Notes: generated from the sequence alone by a model not told the origin. Positions 1-10,104 are shown, counted from the stretch's first letter. The stretch is DNA of 64,000 bases from Oceanicaulis sp. HLUCCA04 (GCA_001314625.1 LJSH01000006.1:140746-204745), one strand, 5' to 3'. Translations and numbers: made by a program.

Positions 1-998
1 GGTGCCAGCTCCAGATTGACCAGAATGTTGATCAGCGCCTGACCGCCAAACATCAGCGCGAGCCCGGCAACAGCCAGCTGAGCGAAATGATCGGAAAGGC
101 GCATCGAGCAGGACCATGCTCTGGCGAACAGGATCGCGAACAGGCCGATAATCGCCAGCGATGCCACCAGCCCGAACTCTTCAGCGGCGACCGAGAAGAC
201 GAAATCGGTATGGGCTTCCGGCAAATAGCGCTTCACTTCGCCCTCACCGGGGCCGACGCCGGTAAATCCGCCGCGCGTGATTGCATTGACCGCCATATCC
301 GTCTGGGTCGGACCACCCGCGGACGCAGGCTCAAGGAATCTGGCGACGCGGTCACGCACATGGCCCAGGAAGGCATAGGCGGCCACCCCGCCACTGATCG
401 CCACACTGCCCAGCAGCGCTGTATGAAGAACCGACAGGCCGGCCACCCACAGCATGGCGGCAAAAATGCCGGTCAACAGGATGGTTTGCCCGAAATCGGG
501 CTGGTCGATGAACAGGCAAACCGCCAGCACGTAGATTCCAGCGGCCGCGAGGCGGCCGGGCACTGGCGCGCCCTTGCTCTCTTCAGCAAACAGCCAGGCG
601 GCAATCACGATGAAAGCGGGTTTGAAGAATTCCGATGGCTGGAGCGAGAAGCTGCCAAACCGCAGCCAGCGGGTTGCCCCGTTCACCTCGTGCCCGGCGA
701 ACGCCACCACGATGAGGCCAAGCAGGCTGCCCACCAGCATCAGCCCGGCGAAGCGTCTGGCGCCTTTGGGGCTGAGCGCGGCAACCGCCATCATCAACAC
801 CACCGAGAGCGCTGCGAACATCGTATGGCGGACCAGATAGTGGAACGGGTCTCCCGGACTGACGCGCTCTGCGGCGGAGGGGCTGGCCGCCATCGACAGT
901 GTCAGCCCGACGACGATCAGGCCCGACAGGGTAAACAGCAATGTCCGGTCAAGACCAAACCAGACCCGCGCAAATCCCGAACGGCTCGCCGCTTTCAT
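1..998 (-). CDS. ftsW: FtsW, septal peptidoglycan glycosyltransferase (3' end beyond window)
   Basis: SEDS-family polytopic inner-membrane protein that polymerises septal lipid II together with FtsI. I translated it from the minus strand because the ORF is open at the window edge and so is missing from the track. About 332 residues are visible, with many hydrophobic segments and the SEDS hallmarks NGATRWLRFG and EGEVKRYLPEAHTDFVFSV, followed by AAEEFGL. The ATG at 998 overlaps the murD stop as ATGA, the coupling used throughout this operon. The C-terminal end lies to the left of base 1. Its place after murD matches the standard dcw order (ftsW, murG and murC would follow outside the window). 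Confidence 0.95.
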   Translation of the reverse strand, partial: MKAASRSGFARVWFGLDRTLLFTLSGLIVVGLTLSMAASPSAAERVSPGDPFHYLVRHTMFAALSVVLMMAVAALSPKGARRFAGLMLVGSLLGLIVVAFAGHEVNGATRWLRFGSFSLQPSEFFKPAFIVIAAWLFAEESKGAPVPGRLAAAGIYVLAVCLFIDQPDFGQTILLTGIFAAMLWVAGLSVLHTALLGSVAISGGVAAYAFLGHVRDRVARFLEPASAGGPTQTDMAVNAITRGGFTGVGPGEGEVKRYLPEAHTDFVFSVAAEEFGLVASLAIIGLFAILFARAWSCSMRLSDHFAQLAVAGLALMFGGQALINILVNLELA

Positions 999-2407
999 GA
1001 CGCTTCCCCTTGCAGTGCCCGCTCCAGAAGATCTTTGACCAGCGCGCGGAACGTGTCGCCCCGGTGCTCGTAGCTCTTGAACTGATCAAACGAGGCGCAG
1101 GCCGGCGAGAGCAACACCACCGGGCGGCGATACCCGCTTTCAGCGGCATCTATGGCGGCGTGCTGCAAGGCCTGCTCAAGCGAGCCGCAGATTTCAGCCG
1201 GAACGGCATTGCCCAGTTGCTTGCGCAAGAGTTCGCTGTCGCGTCCGATGAGGTAGGCTTTGCGGATACGCCGGAAATGCGGCTGCAGGCTGGCAATGCC
1301 GCCCTCCTTGGCCTCACCCCCCGCTATCCAGAAAATATCGTGATAACAGCCGAGCGCCTGGGCAGCAGCTTCGGCGTTGGTCGCCTTGGAATCGTTGATG
1401 AAAAGCAGCGAGCCTGCCTCGCCCACCCTTTCCTGCCGGTGGGGCAGTCCGGGAAAGCTGGCAATGGCCGATACCGCGTCGTGAACGCTGACGCCGAGCG
1501 CGCGCACCGCCGCATAGGCGGCCGCGGCGTTCTGGGCATTGTGCGAACCGGGCAGCGCCGGGGCACGGGCGAGCTCCATGATCGCGCGCGCGCCACCCTT
1601 GGCGGTGTCATCATAGAGCTTCCCGGCCAGCGCATAGACGCCGAACGAAACAAGGCGCTGGCAGGATATGGGCGTCACCGTGATACCGGAGCGCGATTTC
1701 AGGCGCATGCAGACGCTGCGGCTGGGCTCGTCATCGACACCGACAATCGCGGTATCACCATCGGCCTGATTGGCGAAGATGCGCTCCTTGGCCTTGCGAT
1801 AGCCATCAATATCGCCGTGCCGGTCGATATGATCGGGTGTCAGGTTCAGGAATACCGCCACGTGACAGCGCAGGCTCTCCACCAGATCGAGCTGATAGGA
1901 CGACAGTTCCAGCACATAAATCGCGCCGGGGCGCGGCGGCTCCAGCCCCAGAACGGCGTCGCCAATATTCCCGCCAACACGCACATCGCGGCCGGCGGAT
2001 TTGAGAATGTGGCCGATGAGAGCCGTCGTGGTCGACTTGCCATTCGTGCCGGTAATGCCAACGATTGTAACGTCCGGCACGTTTGCCACGGCCTGTGCAA
2101 ACAGCTCCATATCGCCAATCACCGGCGCGCCGACCGCGCGGGCCAGCGACACAACCCGGTGCGGCGCGGGGTGGCTTAGCGGAATGCCGGGCGACAGCAC
2201 CAGCGCGGCTATGTCGCCCCAGTCGCGCCGGTTGAGATCATCAAGCTCCAGCCCGGCGGCCATCGCGGCGTCGCGGGCCGCGGCGTTGTCATCCCATGCG
2301 GACACCTGCGCGCCGCCCGCCAGAAGCGCGCGGACAGCCGCGATCCCGGTACGGCCAAGGCCGAACACCGCCACGCGGCGTCCCTTATAGGCGCTAACCG
2401 GGATCAT
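995..2407 (-). CDS. murD: UDP-N-acetylmuramoylalanine--D-glutamate ligase (MurD)
   Basis: Cytoplasmic ATP-dependent ligase that adds D-glutamate to UDP-MurNAc-L-Ala. The protein has 470 aa, normal for MurD. The N-terminal Rossmann-type segment has the VFGLGRTGIA glycine loop, the central ATPase domain has the P-loop GITGTNGKSTTTALIG near residue 115, and the C-terminal Mur-ligase domain contains FINDSKATNAEAAA. It sits between mraY (10-nt gap) and ftsW (4-nt overlap) in a co-directional operon, so translation is probably coupled to ftsW. Nothing looks truncated or unusual. The long plus-strand ORF 1010..2179 is a GC-rich shadow of this gene. Confidence 0.97.
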   Translation of the reverse strand: MIPVSAYKGRRVAVFGLGRTGIAAVRALLAGGAQVSAWDDNAAARDAAMAAGLELDDLNRRDWGDIAALVLSPGIPLSHPAPHRVVSLARAVGAPVIGDMELFAQAVANVPDVTIVGITGTNGKSTTTALIGHILKSAGRDVRVGGNIGDAVLGLEPPRPGAIYVLELSSYQLDLVESLRCHVAVFLNLTPDHIDRHGDIDGYRKAKERIFANQADGDTAIVGVDDEPSRSVCMRLKSRSGITVTPISCQRLVSFGVYALAGKLYDDTAKGGARAIMELARAPALPGSHNAQNAAAAYAAVRALGVSVHDAVSAIASFPGLPHRQERVGEAGSLLFINDSKATNAEAAAQALGCYHDIFWIAGGEAKEGGIASLQPHFRRIRKAYLIGRDSELLRKQLGNAVPAEICGSLEQALQHAAIDAAESGYRRPVVLLSPACASFDQFKSYEHRGDTFRALVKDLLERALQGEAS

Positions 2408-2417
2408 TGCAGGAACG

Positions 2418-3518
2418 CTACCTCAGCTTGAGTGTGGACAGGCCGATCAAAGCCAGCACCACCGCAATGATCCAGAAGCGGATCACGATGGTAGGCTCTG
2501 CCCAGCCCATTTTTTCAAAATGGTGGTGGATCGGCGCCATGCGGAAGACGCGCTTGCCGGTCAGCTTGAAGCTGGCGACCTGGATCATCACCGACAGGGC
2601 CTCGAGAACGAACAGGCCACCGACAATGGCCAGCACGATCTCGTGCTTCACCGCCACTGCAATCGTGCCCAGGGCACCGCCCAGGGACAATGAGCCTGTA
2701 TCGCCCATGAACACCATCGCAGGGGGCGCATTGTACCAGAGAAAGCCCAGCCCCGAACCGATGATGGCGCCGCATATGACGGCCAGTTCGCCTGTTCCGG
2801 GCGTGAAATTCAGGAACAGATAGTTGGAATAGACCGCCGAACCGACGAAATAGGCAATGAAGCCGAACGAGCCTGCCGCGATCATCACCGGCACGATGGC
2901 CAGGCCATCAAGACCGTCCGTGATGTTGACGGCGTTGGACGCGCCGACAATCACGATCAGGCCGAACAGGAAGAACCCGTAGCTGAGCGGTATCAGCACA
3001 TCCTTGAAGAAAGGCACCGCGATGGAGGTGGCAAACCCTTCGGGCACGTTGGGGGCCGAGGAAAGCAGCTCTGTCATCCAGAACACGGCCACCAGCGCCA
3101 CGACCGATTGCAGGGCCAGCTTCATCTTGCCCGAAATACCCGCCGAGGAGCGCTTGGTCACCTTGCGCCAGTCATCGAGAAAGCCGATCGCGCCGAAGCC
3201 GGCGGTCACCAGTATCACGACCCAGATATAGGCGTTGGACAGATCGGCCCAGAGCAGTGTGCCGGCCAGAATGCCTATCAGGATTATGAAGCCCCCCATG
3301 GTGGGCGTGCCCGCCTTGGTGAGCACATGGGATTCCGGGCCGTCATCACGGATCGGCTGGGAGCCTTTTGTTCTGAGCCAGCCGATGAAAGGCTTGCCGA
3401 TAATGAGCGCTACCGCAAACGCCGTGATCAGGCCTGCGCCTGTACGAAATGTCAGATAGTTCACCACGTTGAACAGGGCGATGTCGGCAGCAAGTTGGGA
3501 AAGCAGGAAATAGAGCAT
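2418..3518 (-). CDS. mraY: Phospho-N-acetylmuramoyl-pentapeptide transferase (MraY)
   Basis: Integral membrane enzyme that transfers phospho-MurNAc-pentapeptide to undecaprenyl phosphate to make lipid I. The protein has 366 aa and about ten hydrophobic segments. Family motifs are visible: [19 protein letters not shown], the [13 protein letters not shown] signature, and the histidine-rich APIHHHFEK loop near the C-terminus. It lies directly after murF (5-nt gap) and before murD. Length and motif order are standard for alphaproteobacterial MraY. Confidence 0.97.
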   Translation of the reverse strand: MLYFLLSQLAADIALFNVVNYLTFRTGAGLITAFAVALIIGKPFIGWLRTKGSQPIRDDGPESHVLTKAGTPTMGGFIILIGILAGTLLWADLSNAYIWVVILVTAGFGAIGFLDDWRKVTKRSSAGISGKMKLALQSVVALVAVFWMTELLSSAPNVPEGFATSIAVPFFKDVLIPLSYGFFLFGLIVIVGASNAVNITDGLDGLAIVPVMIAAGSFGFIAYFVGSAVYSNYLFLNFTPGTGELAVICGAIIGSGLGFLWYNAPPAMVFMGDTGSLSLGGALGTIAVAVKHEIVLAIVGGLFVLEALSVMIQVASFKLTGKRVFRMAPIHHHFEKMGWAEPTIVIRFWIIAVVLALIGLSTLKLR

Positions 3519-3523
3519 GAAAA

Positions 3524-4933
3524 TCAGCCTTTGATGACCGCGTCGACGGCACCGTTGTGCAAACTTGCGACTACTTTATGAACGCCGGAACCATTCGACC
3601 CCTTGATCAGCACAACATCATCCGGACGCAGCATCTCAATAAGGCGTTGCGTGGCATCGGCGGGCGACGCCGCCATCGTGCCTTTGACTGAAGACGGCAA
3701 GGCAGAGACCATGTGCTCCATCATCGCGCCCACGCCGATCACCTCGCTGACCCCTGCACTGGAAAGCCGGGCAGCCAGTTCGCGATGACGCTCCGGCGCG
3801 GTCTCGCCGATCTCCAGCATCTCACCAAGGACAGCCAGGCGGCGGCCTTTGCCCTCGGGCGTATGGCGGGCGAGCGTTGAAATCGCCGATGCCATCGAGG
3901 CCGGGTTGGCATTATAGCTGTCATCGATGATACGCGCGCTGCCGCCTTCAAGATTGACGGTAAAGCTGGCGCCACGCCCGGCCTGCGCTTCCAACCCGGC
4001 CAGCACATCAGCGACCTGCGCAGAATCGATCCCGGCGGTGACGCATGCTGCCATGACGGCGGCGGCATTATGGGCCTGATGCTCTCCGGGTGCCGGGATC
4101 GCTATATCGACCACACGGCCCAGCACGTCGAGCCGCCCGCGCCCGCCTGTGGCCTCCTGCTCCCAGGAGAGAATGCGCACGGCAGCGCCTCTTGCCTTGC
4201 CGAACTCGAACATGAACGCCGCAGAGCTTTCACCGATGCGCGCGGCAAGCCGGGGCGCGTATTCGCAGTCCGCCGGGATGATCGCCACACCATCCCCTGC
4301 CAGCCCGGTGAATATCTCCGCCTTGGCGTCGGCGATGGCTTCCATCGAGCCGAGATTTTCCAGATGCGCGGGCGCGATGCGCGTGATCAGCGCGACCTGC
4401 GGCCGGACCTGTGTGGCCAAGGCAGCGATCTCGCCGGCATGGTTCATGCCCATTTCGAAAACCCCGCGCGCCGTTTCGCGCGGCATCCGGGCAAGTGTCA
4501 GCGGCACACCCCAGTGGTTATTGTAGGATTTAACGCTCCAGTGCGCCGTGCCGCCGCTACGGAAAACCGCCGCGATCGCTTCCTTGACGGAGGTTTTACC
4601 CACCGATCCCGTGACCCCAACCCGGACAGCCGGACAACGGTCACGCGCGGCAATGCCGAGGCGTTGCAGCGCTTCGAGCACATCGGGCACGACAAGGCGC
4701 GGGCCTGAACCGGCATCCTCGCGGCTGACAATCGAGGCTGCAGCGCCTGCCTTTTCTGCAGCAGGCACAAAATCATGGCCATCGCGCTGATCAGCGAGCG
4801 CCACGAACAGATCACCGGCCTCCAGCGAGCGTGTGTCGATGGAGACCCCTTGCGCCTGCCAGTTGTCTGCACCTACAAGCCGTCCGCCGGTGGCGCTGGC
4901 GGCTTCTGCCGCTGTCCATAAAGGCCCGGTCAT
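3524..4933 (-). CDS. murF: UDP-N-acetylmuramoyl-tripeptide--D-alanyl-D-alanine ligase (MurF)
   Basis: Cytoplasmic ligase that adds D-Ala-D-Ala to UDP-MurNAc-tripeptide. The protein has 469 aa with the three-domain Mur ligase layout: an N-terminal substrate domain, a central P-loop [15 protein letters not shown] near residue 108, and a C-terminal domain with [11 protein letters not shown], typical of MurF. The ATG overlaps the murE stop by 4 nt. It is followed by mraY after 5 nt. It is a normal member of the dcw operon with no sign of damage. Confidence 0.96.
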   Translation of the reverse strand: MTGPLWTAAEAASATGGRLVGADNWQAQGVSIDTRSLEAGDLFVALADQRDGHDFVPAAEKAGAAASIVSREDAGSGPRLVVPDVLEALQRLGIAARDRCPAVRVGVTGSVGKTSVKEAIAAVFRSGGTAHWSVKSYNNHWGVPLTLARMPRETARGVFEMGMNHAGEIAALATQVRPQVALITRIAPAHLENLGSMEAIADAKAEIFTGLAGDGVAIIPADCEYAPRLAARIGESSAAFMFEFGKARGAAVRILSWEQEATGGRGRLDVLGRVVDIAIPAPGEHQAHNAAAVMAACVTAGIDSAQVADVLAGLEAQAGRGASFTVNLEGGSARIIDDSYNANPASMASAISTLARHTPEGKGRRLAVLGEMLEIGETAPERHRELAARLSSAGVSEVIGVGAMMEHMVSALPSSVKGTMAASPADATQRLIEMLRPDDVVLIKGSNGSGVHKVVASLHNGAVDAVIKG

Positions 4934-6408
4934 TGCCCCCGCTCCCCGGTCTTGCCTGCTCTTTGTGCCAGCGCCCGCCGCGCCACTTCGCCGTCGTCAA
5001 AGGGGTGTACGACACCCTTGATGGTCTGGCCGGTCTCGTGGCCCTTGCCCGCGATCAGCAAGGTGTCACCGGCGCCGAGCGCGTTGACGCCTGTGAAGAT
5101 GGCTTTCTCCCGGTCACCAATTTCCTCGGCACCCGGCGCGCCTTTGAGTATCGCAGCGCGGATCATGGCGGGGTCTTCAGAGCGCGGATTATCGTCGGTC
5201 ACAATCACGCGGTCAGCGAGTTTTGCTGCCATCGCGCCCATCTTTTCGCGCTTCGTCGGGTCCCGGTCCCCGCCTGCACCGAACACCACGATCACCTTGC
5301 CAGCCGTATGCGGACGGGCGGCACGCAACAGCTTGTCGAGGCCATCAGGCGTATGGGCATAATCGATCAGCACCGGCGCGCCATCGGACGTCGAACCGAC
5401 ATGCTCAAGCCGCCCGGGCACGCCTTTGAGGCTTTCCAGCGCAGCAAACACTGTCCCGGCATCAACGCCGCTGACTAGCGCCATCGCGGCAGCCTGAAAG
5501 GCATTGCTGGCCTGAAACTCGCCCATCAGGGGCAAGGTCAGCGTGCGCTCCACGCCTGCATGGACGAAGCGCACATGCTGGAACGCCGCGTGCGGTGTGA
5601 TTTCCTTCAGCTGAAGACCGCGTCCGTTCCAGCCGACGGTGAATATCTCCTGATGACGGGCCTCTGCCCGCCGGACAACCGCTTCGCCCCATTCGCTATC
5701 GACCGTGATGACGGCGGGTGCGCCTTCAGGCAGCAGCTCGTCGAACAGGCGCATCTTGGAGGCGAAATAATCCTCAAAGTCCGGGTGATAGTCGAGATGG
5801 TCCTGGGTAAGGTTGGAAAAGCCTGCCAGCGCGATTTTCGCCCCGTCCATGCGGCGCTGTTTCAGCCCGTGACTGGAGGCTTCCATGGCCAGATGGGTCA
5901 CGCCTTCGCCAGCGAGGCCATCCAGCGCCTCATGCAGCGCTACGGCGTCCGGCGTCGTATAGCCCACGTCGGTTCGGCCTGATCCCCGCGTCACGCCCAG
6001 AGTGCCCAAGGCCGCCGCTTCACGCCCGGCATGGGCCCAGATCTGGCGCAGGAATTCCACGGTCGAGCTTTTGCCATTGGTGCCGGTAATGGCGGCGATA
6101 TAGTCCGGCTGGCGGGGTGAAAACCGCGCCGCAATCTGCGCCAGCGCCAGACGCGGATCGTCCGCCTCGATCACCGGCACTGCGGCCGTGGTGCCGCGCT
6201 CAGCCAGAACAACCGCCGCGCCCGCCTCGACAGCTGCCTTGATGAAGGCATTGCCGTGGGTCGTTACGCCCGGTAGGGCGGCAAAGAGGAAGCCGGGACG
6301 AACTGCCCGGCTGTCCAGCGCCAACCCTTTGATGACAAGATCATGCGACCCGTCTGGAAGGTTCAGACCGGCAGGGACGAGATCGCCTAGCAGACGCGGC
6401 GCGCTCAT
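4930..6408 (-). CDS. murE: UDP-MurNAc-L-Ala-D-Glu--meso-diaminopimelate ligase (MurE)
   Basis: Cytoplasmic ligase that adds the third stem-peptide residue. The protein has 492 aa. The P-loop is AITGTNGKSSTVEFLRQIW, near residue 107. The C-terminal domain carries TDDNPRSEDP, and the DNPR motif is known to select meso-diaminopimelate, so the organism should have a Gram-negative type stem peptide. The conserved YTTPDA segment and a carbamylated-lysine-type region are also recognisable. It overlaps ftsI upstream and murF downstream by 4 nt each. Confidence 0.97.
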   Translation of the reverse strand: MSAPRLLGDLVPAGLNLPDGSHDLVIKGLALDSRAVRPGFLFAALPGVTTHGNAFIKAAVEAGAAVVLAERGTTAAVPVIEADDPRLALAQIAARFSPRQPDYIAAITGTNGKSSTVEFLRQIWAHAGREAAALGTLGVTRGSGRTDVGYTTPDAVALHEALDGLAGEGVTHLAMEASSHGLKQRRMDGAKIALAGFSNLTQDHLDYHPDFEDYFASKMRLFDELLPEGAPAVITVDSEWGEAVVRRAEARHQEIFTVGWNGRGLQLKEITPHAAFQHVRFVHAGVERTLTLPLMGEFQASNAFQAAAMALVSGVDAGTVFAALESLKGVPGRLEHVGSTSDGAPVLIDYAHTPDGLDKLLRAARPHTAGKVIVVFGAGGDRDPTKREKMGAMAAKLADRVIVTDDNPRSEDPAMIRAAILKGAPGAEEIGDREKAIFTGVNALGAGDTLLIAGKGHETGQTIKGVVHPFDDGEVARRALAQRAGKTGERGQ

Positions 6409-8216
6409 GGTTCCTCTCCGCTGGCTGCCAGCGCGACAGGTTCTTCCGGTCCTTCGCGGACGGGCGTGCGCGGCACGAACAGGCGGGCCACCTGCTGAAC
6501 ACGCGCGCCGGGATCCGCGTCACGGCGCCCTACACCCAGGACGGGCGCAACACGCTCAATAATGTCGCCGCCGGTGGGCGCGGCATTCCAGCCTGCGGTG
6601 TTGAAGCCATGGGTCTCGCGGATCGGACGGGGTTGATCGAGGCTTACCACCAGCACGTATTGCGGATCATCAAAGGGAAAGACGCCAACAAAGCTGGTCA
6701 GCACATTGCCTGCCTGATAGCGGCCATTGACGATGCGTTGCGCGGTGCCGGTCTTGCCCGCAATGGCGAGCCCGTCGCGGTCGGCCTGCCCGCCGGCAAC
6801 GGCGGCTCGCATCACGCCCAGAACTTGCGCCGCCGTCGCCGAGCTCATCACCGGGATTTGCGGCACGATGTCGGTCGGCCCGACCGGGCGAAGGGTGGGC
6901 GGGGTATAAATTCCGTCATTGGCCATCGCTGCATAGGCGGCTGCCAGAGCGACAGGCGACACATTGAAGCCATGCCCGAACGAGGCCGTCATCAGCTCGG
7001 CGCGGCCCCAGCGGGCCGGAATAATGGGATCCTCGCCCTCTACCAGTTCCAGTGGCGGACGCTCCCACAGCCCAAGCTCGCCGAAGAATCCCGTGAGGGT
7101 TTCCTCGCCGATCTGTTCGGCCATGATAGCCGCACCGATATTGGACGAATGCAGGATCACCTCCCGGGCGGTCAGAGTGCGCGCTTGCGGGCGGAAATCG
7201 CGAATGCGGTGAGAGCCGATGGCAATCGGCTCGCGTGCGTCAAACGTATCGTCAAGCTGCACGAGCCCCGCCTCGATACCCGCCGCAAGGGTGAGCGGCT
7301 TGAAGACCGAGCCCAGCTCGTAGACACCCTGAACCGTCCGGTTGAAGCGGTTTTCAGCCGGCTCCGAACCGGCAAGATTGGGATCATAATCAGGCAGGGA
7401 GGCCATCGCGATGATCTCGCCAGTGCCCACCCGCATAAGCACAGCCATCGCCCCTTGTGCTGAATAGAGCGCCATGCGCTCGCGCAGCACGGTTTCCATC
7501 GCGTCTTGCGCGCCCAGATGAATGGACAGGCTTACCGGACGGCCAGACCCGTCATTGAGCTCGTCATTGAAAGCGCGCTCGGCACCGGCGAGCCCTGACA
7601 GATCCCGGTCGGTAAACCCGACAAGGTGAGCGGCCAGACGGCGGCGCGGATAGACGCGGCCCGGCTCCACGCGAAATCCGATGCCTGGAAGGCCAAGCAG
7701 ATGGATCGCCTGACGCTCACGCGGGCCGAGACCGCGCTCAATCCAGACAAAGCTGCGATTGGATGAGAGATCACGCAGCAGGTCATCAGGATCGAGATGT
7801 GGGAGCACGGTGCGCAAGCGCTGAACGGTTTCCGACGGAGACCAGACCTGACGCGGGTCGGCGTAGACGGAATGGAAATCGAGATTGCTGGCCAGCATCT
7901 GGCCATTGCGGTCAACAATTTCGCCGCGCCGGACAGGGGCCTCGGTCACGCGCACCGGCGCGGCTTCTGCAAACTCCCCGGTAAATGCCAGTTCGACGGC
8001 GCGGCCGGCGGCCAGCAGGAAACCGGCCCCCACCAGCAGGCCAACCAGCCCCAGGCGCATACGCGAACGGCCGAGCGCCTGCCCGGCCTCGTCTTCAAGC
8101 CGGATAACGGCATTGGGATCAAAACCGGCAGAGTCCTGACCGCGCACAGGCTTGAGCCCGGCGCGCGAACGGCTGACACGAACCTTGCCAAAAAGGCGCG
8201 CCAGCCACGCCGTCAT
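6405..8216 (-). CDS. ftsI: Peptidoglycan D,D-transpeptidase FtsI (PBP3)
   Basis: Division-specific class B penicillin-binding protein that cross-links septal peptidoglycan. The protein has 603 aa: a cytoplasmic basic N-terminus, one membrane anchor (LGLVGLLVGAGFLLAAG, about residues 53-70), a dimerisation module starting near VRRGEIVDRNGQMLA, and a C-terminal transpeptidase domain. The three active-site motifs are present in order: SxxK as GSVFKPLT, SxN as SSN in LHSSNIGAA, and KTG as AGKTGTAQR. It overlaps ftsL by 4 nt and murE by 4 nt. It is a normal dcw member and is expected to work with FtsW. Confidence 0.97.
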   Translation of the reverse strand: MTAWLARLFGKVRVSRSRAGLKPVRGQDSAGFDPNAVIRLEDEAGQALGRSRMRLGLVGLLVGAGFLLAAGRAVELAFTGEFAEAAPVRVTEAPVRRGEIVDRNGQMLASNLDFHSVYADPRQVWSPSETVQRLRTVLPHLDPDDLLRDLSSNRSFVWIERGLGPRERQAIHLLGLPGIGFRVEPGRVYPRRRLAAHLVGFTDRDLSGLAGAERAFNDELNDGSGRPVSLSIHLGAQDAMETVLRERMALYSAQGAMAVLMRVGTGEIIAMASLPDYDPNLAGSEPAENRFNRTVQGVYELGSVFKPLTLAAGIEAGLVQLDDTFDAREPIAIGSHRIRDFRPQARTLTAREVILHSSNIGAAIMAEQIGEETLTGFFGELGLWERPPLELVEGEDPIIPARWGRAELMTASFGHGFNVSPVALAAAYAAMANDGIYTPPTLRPVGPTDIVPQIPVMSSATAAQVLGVMRAAVAGGQADRDGLAIAGKTGTAQRIVNGRYQAGNVLTSFVGVFPFDDPQYVLVVSLDQPRPIRETHGFNTAGWNAAPTGGDIIERVAPVLGVGRRDADPGARVQQVARLFVPRTPVREGPEEPVALAASGEEP

Positions 8217-8569
8217 GGACGTCCCCTCACACCTGATGGAGCAGCCTGCCAGCTGGCCTGGGCCGTTTGCGGCGCCATGCGCTCGGCCTCGGCGCGCACC
8301 TGCGCCAGCTCGGCCAGCGACAATTCCTGCGCGGAGTGAATTGGCTCAAATCCCAGATGGGTGCGGGCCAGCGCGCGCAACTGCTCAGGGTCTTCCAGAT
8401 GGGCGATATTGGCTTCAAGCGTGTTTATGCGCGCACGCTCCTGCGCCAGCTCTGCCTGCAGGCTGGCCAGATGGGCTTGCGCCGCATCGGTTTCTGCCTT
8501 GGCAACATACAGTGCGCAAAGAAGGATGATGCTGCCAAGAATGCCGAAAAAGAAGAACAGGCGGATCAT
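8213..8569 (-). CDS. ftsL: Cell division protein FtsL
   Basis: Small bitopic division protein that, with FtsB and FtsQ, activates FtsWI. The N-terminal hydrophobic helix (IRLFFFFGILGSIILLCALYV) is followed by a heptad-rich coiled coil (about residues 25-70), the expected FtsL build. The ORF track starts at a GTG (8578), but that codon directly abuts the GGAG. The in-frame ATG at 8569 overlaps the rsmH stop as ATGA and has GGAG about 8 nt upstream, so I start there (118 aa). FtsL sequences are poorly conserved, so the call rests on topology and position between rsmH and ftsI. Confidence 0.9.
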   Translation of the reverse strand: MIRLFFFFGILGSIILLCALYVAKAETDAAQAHLASLQAELAQERARINTLEANIAHLEDPEQLRALARTHLGFEPIHSAQELSLAELAQVRAEAERMAPQTAQASWQAAPSGVRGRP

Positions 8570-9561
8570 CGGACACACTCCAGAAGGCGGCTGTAGGGCG
8601 GAACGCCGGGCAGGCCGTCATCGTCGGCGGGCCAGGCGGGATGGGTTGAGCGCACAGCGGCGCGAAGGCGTGAGGACCGCGCACGCGGATTGGCGGCAAT
8701 CTCGGCCTCGGACGGCTCTATGGCCTTGCGGGTGAGCAGCGAAAAGCTGGGCGCAGGACCGGTGTGAACTTCCGGCGCGTGGCGTGAGCCTTGCCCCGTC
8801 AGCCCGGCGCGCGACCGCAGGAACGTCTTCACGATGCGGTCTTCGAGCGAATGGAAGGTGACAACCGCCAGCACGCCGGCGGGTTTGAGAATCCGCTCTG
8901 CGGCATCCAGCGCGCGCACCAGCTCGCCCAGCTCGTCATTGACATAAATGCGCAAGGCCTGAAACACGCGGGTAGCGGGATGGATGCGGCCCGGCTTGCC
9001 GCCAATGACGCGCGCCAGCATGCCGGCGAGCTGCAAGGTGCTCTCGAACGGCGTTTCTGCGCGGTCCTCGACAATGGCGCGCGCAGCGCGGCGGGCATGA
9101 CGCTCCTCGCCATAGACTTTGAAAATGGCTGCGAGTTCATCGCCATCGAGATGATTGACCGCGTCCGCAGCGCTGGGACCTGACCGCGCCATGCGCATGT
9201 CCAGCGGACCGTCTTTCTGGAACGAAAACCCGCGATCGGCTTCATCAATCTGCATGGAGGAGACGCCCAGATCGAGCATGACCCCGTCAACACCGTCGCT
9301 GCCGGACAACTCGACGATCTGCTCCATCAGCGAGAACGCACCTTGCTGGAACGCGAACGTGTCCGGGTAGAGGCGGCGCAGCTGTGCGGCCACGTCGGCG
9401 GCGGCCGGATCGCGGTCAATGCCGACAAGGCGCGCACCCTCGACAGCGAGCACGGCGCGGGCATACCCACCGCCGCCCAGCGTGCCATCCACATACAGCC
9501 CGCCCGCACGCGGACGGATGGCCGTCATCACCTCGTCGAGAAGAACCGGGATATGCGCCAT
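8566..9561 (-). CDS. rsmH: 16S rRNA (cytosine1402-N4)-methyltransferase RsmH (MraW)
   Basis: SAM-dependent methyltransferase that modifies C1402 of 16S rRNA in the decoding centre. The protein has 331 aa. The N-terminus HIPVLLDEVM and the SAM-binding loop YVDGTLGGGGYARA are family signatures, with further motifs VMLDLGVSSMQID and VVTFHSLEDRIVK. The start codon shares its A with the mraZ stop (TAATG arrangement), and the stop overlaps ftsL. Standard length and position as second gene of the dcw cluster. Confidence 0.97.
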   Translation of the reverse strand: MAHIPVLLDEVMTAIRPRAGGLYVDGTLGGGGYARAVLAVEGARLVGIDRDPAAADVAAQLRRLYPDTFAFQQGAFSLMEQIVELSGSDGVDGVMLDLGVSSMQIDEADRGFSFQKDGPLDMRMARSGPSAADAVNHLDGDELAAIFKVYGEERHARRAARAIVEDRAETPFESTLQLAGMLARVIGGKPGRIHPATRVFQALRIYVNDELGELVRALDAAERILKPAGVLAVVTFHSLEDRIVKTFLRSRAGLTGQGSRHAPEVHTGPAPSFSLLTRKAIEPSEAEIAANPRARSSRLRAAVRSTHPAWPADDDGLPGVPPYSRLLECVR

Positions 9562-10022
9562 TACGCCCCCTCCCCGGTGCGGGCAGGGCGGCGCAGCGCG
9601 CCCTTGTTGTCACGGGCGAAGGTGAGGTCACGGGCGTGGCGCTCGGCATGAGCTTCCGGCGACCAGACCTCGAACCGGCGGCCCATGCCGACAAAGGTGG
9701 CCTTGGCTTCAAGTCCGGCGTGCTCAATGAACTCACGCGGCAGCGAGATGCGGCCCGTCTGGTCGAAGGAGAGCGGGCGGGCGCCGCCGAAAATCACGCG
9801 CTCGAACGCGGTGCGGGCATCGTCATAGGGATCCATGGCGTCGATGGCGGCGGCCATGTCGCCCATCAGCGCCTCGCCGCCGCCTTCCAGAAACGGTCCA
9901 TTAAACGAGCACCAGACATAAATGCCGCCGAAGCGCTCAGCCGACACCACGGCGCGGAAGTCGGCCGGGACGGAAACACGCCCCTTGCCATCTATCCCAT
10001 TGGTGGTGGTGGAGAAAAACAT
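9561..10022 (-). CDS. mraZ: Transcriptional regulator MraZ
   Basis: First gene of the dcw operon. The family is a ring-forming DNA-binding protein built from two SpoVT/AbrB-like modules that represses its own operon. The 153-aa product shows both modules: the first begins near STTTNGIDGKGRVSVPADF and the second at SFDQTGRISLPREFIEHAG. Length is normal. A set of three TGGGA repeats spaced 10 bp apart lies about 60 nt upstream of the start codon and is the likely autoregulatory operator. The larger minus ORF 9937..10932, which runs through this start region and the RNase P gene, is not credible. Confidence 0.96.
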   Translation of the reverse strand: MFFSTTTNGIDGKGRVSVPADFRAVVSAERFGGIYVWCSFNGPFLEGGGEALMGDMAAAIDAMDPYDDARTAFERVIFGGARPLSFDQTGRISLPREFIEHAGLEAKATFVGMGRRFEVWSPEAHAERHARDLTFARDNKGALRRPARTGEGA

Positions 10023-10079
10023 CTCCGCTCTGGCTCCCCGGCAGGCCGCACACTGAAAACACCCCGATGCGGTTAACTA

Positions 10080-10104
10080 TGGGATACCATGGGAATTGAT
10101 GGGA
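10080..10104. promoter_or_regulatory. Candidate MraZ operator: three TGGGA boxes
   Basis: Plus-strand reading gives TGGGA-TACCA-TGGGA-ATTGA-TGGGA, that is three identical pentamers separated by 5 nt (10-bp period). MraZ is known to bind tandem TGGG-type repeats with 5-nt spacers upstream of mraZ. The repeats sit 58-82 nt upstream of the mraZ start. Relative to the gene the boxes read TCCCA, so strand orientation should be compared with characterised operators. Confidence 0.7.

Noticed and set aside
1010-2179. 389-aa plus-strand ORF opposite murD
   Set aside because: Antisense shadow of murD with no motifs.
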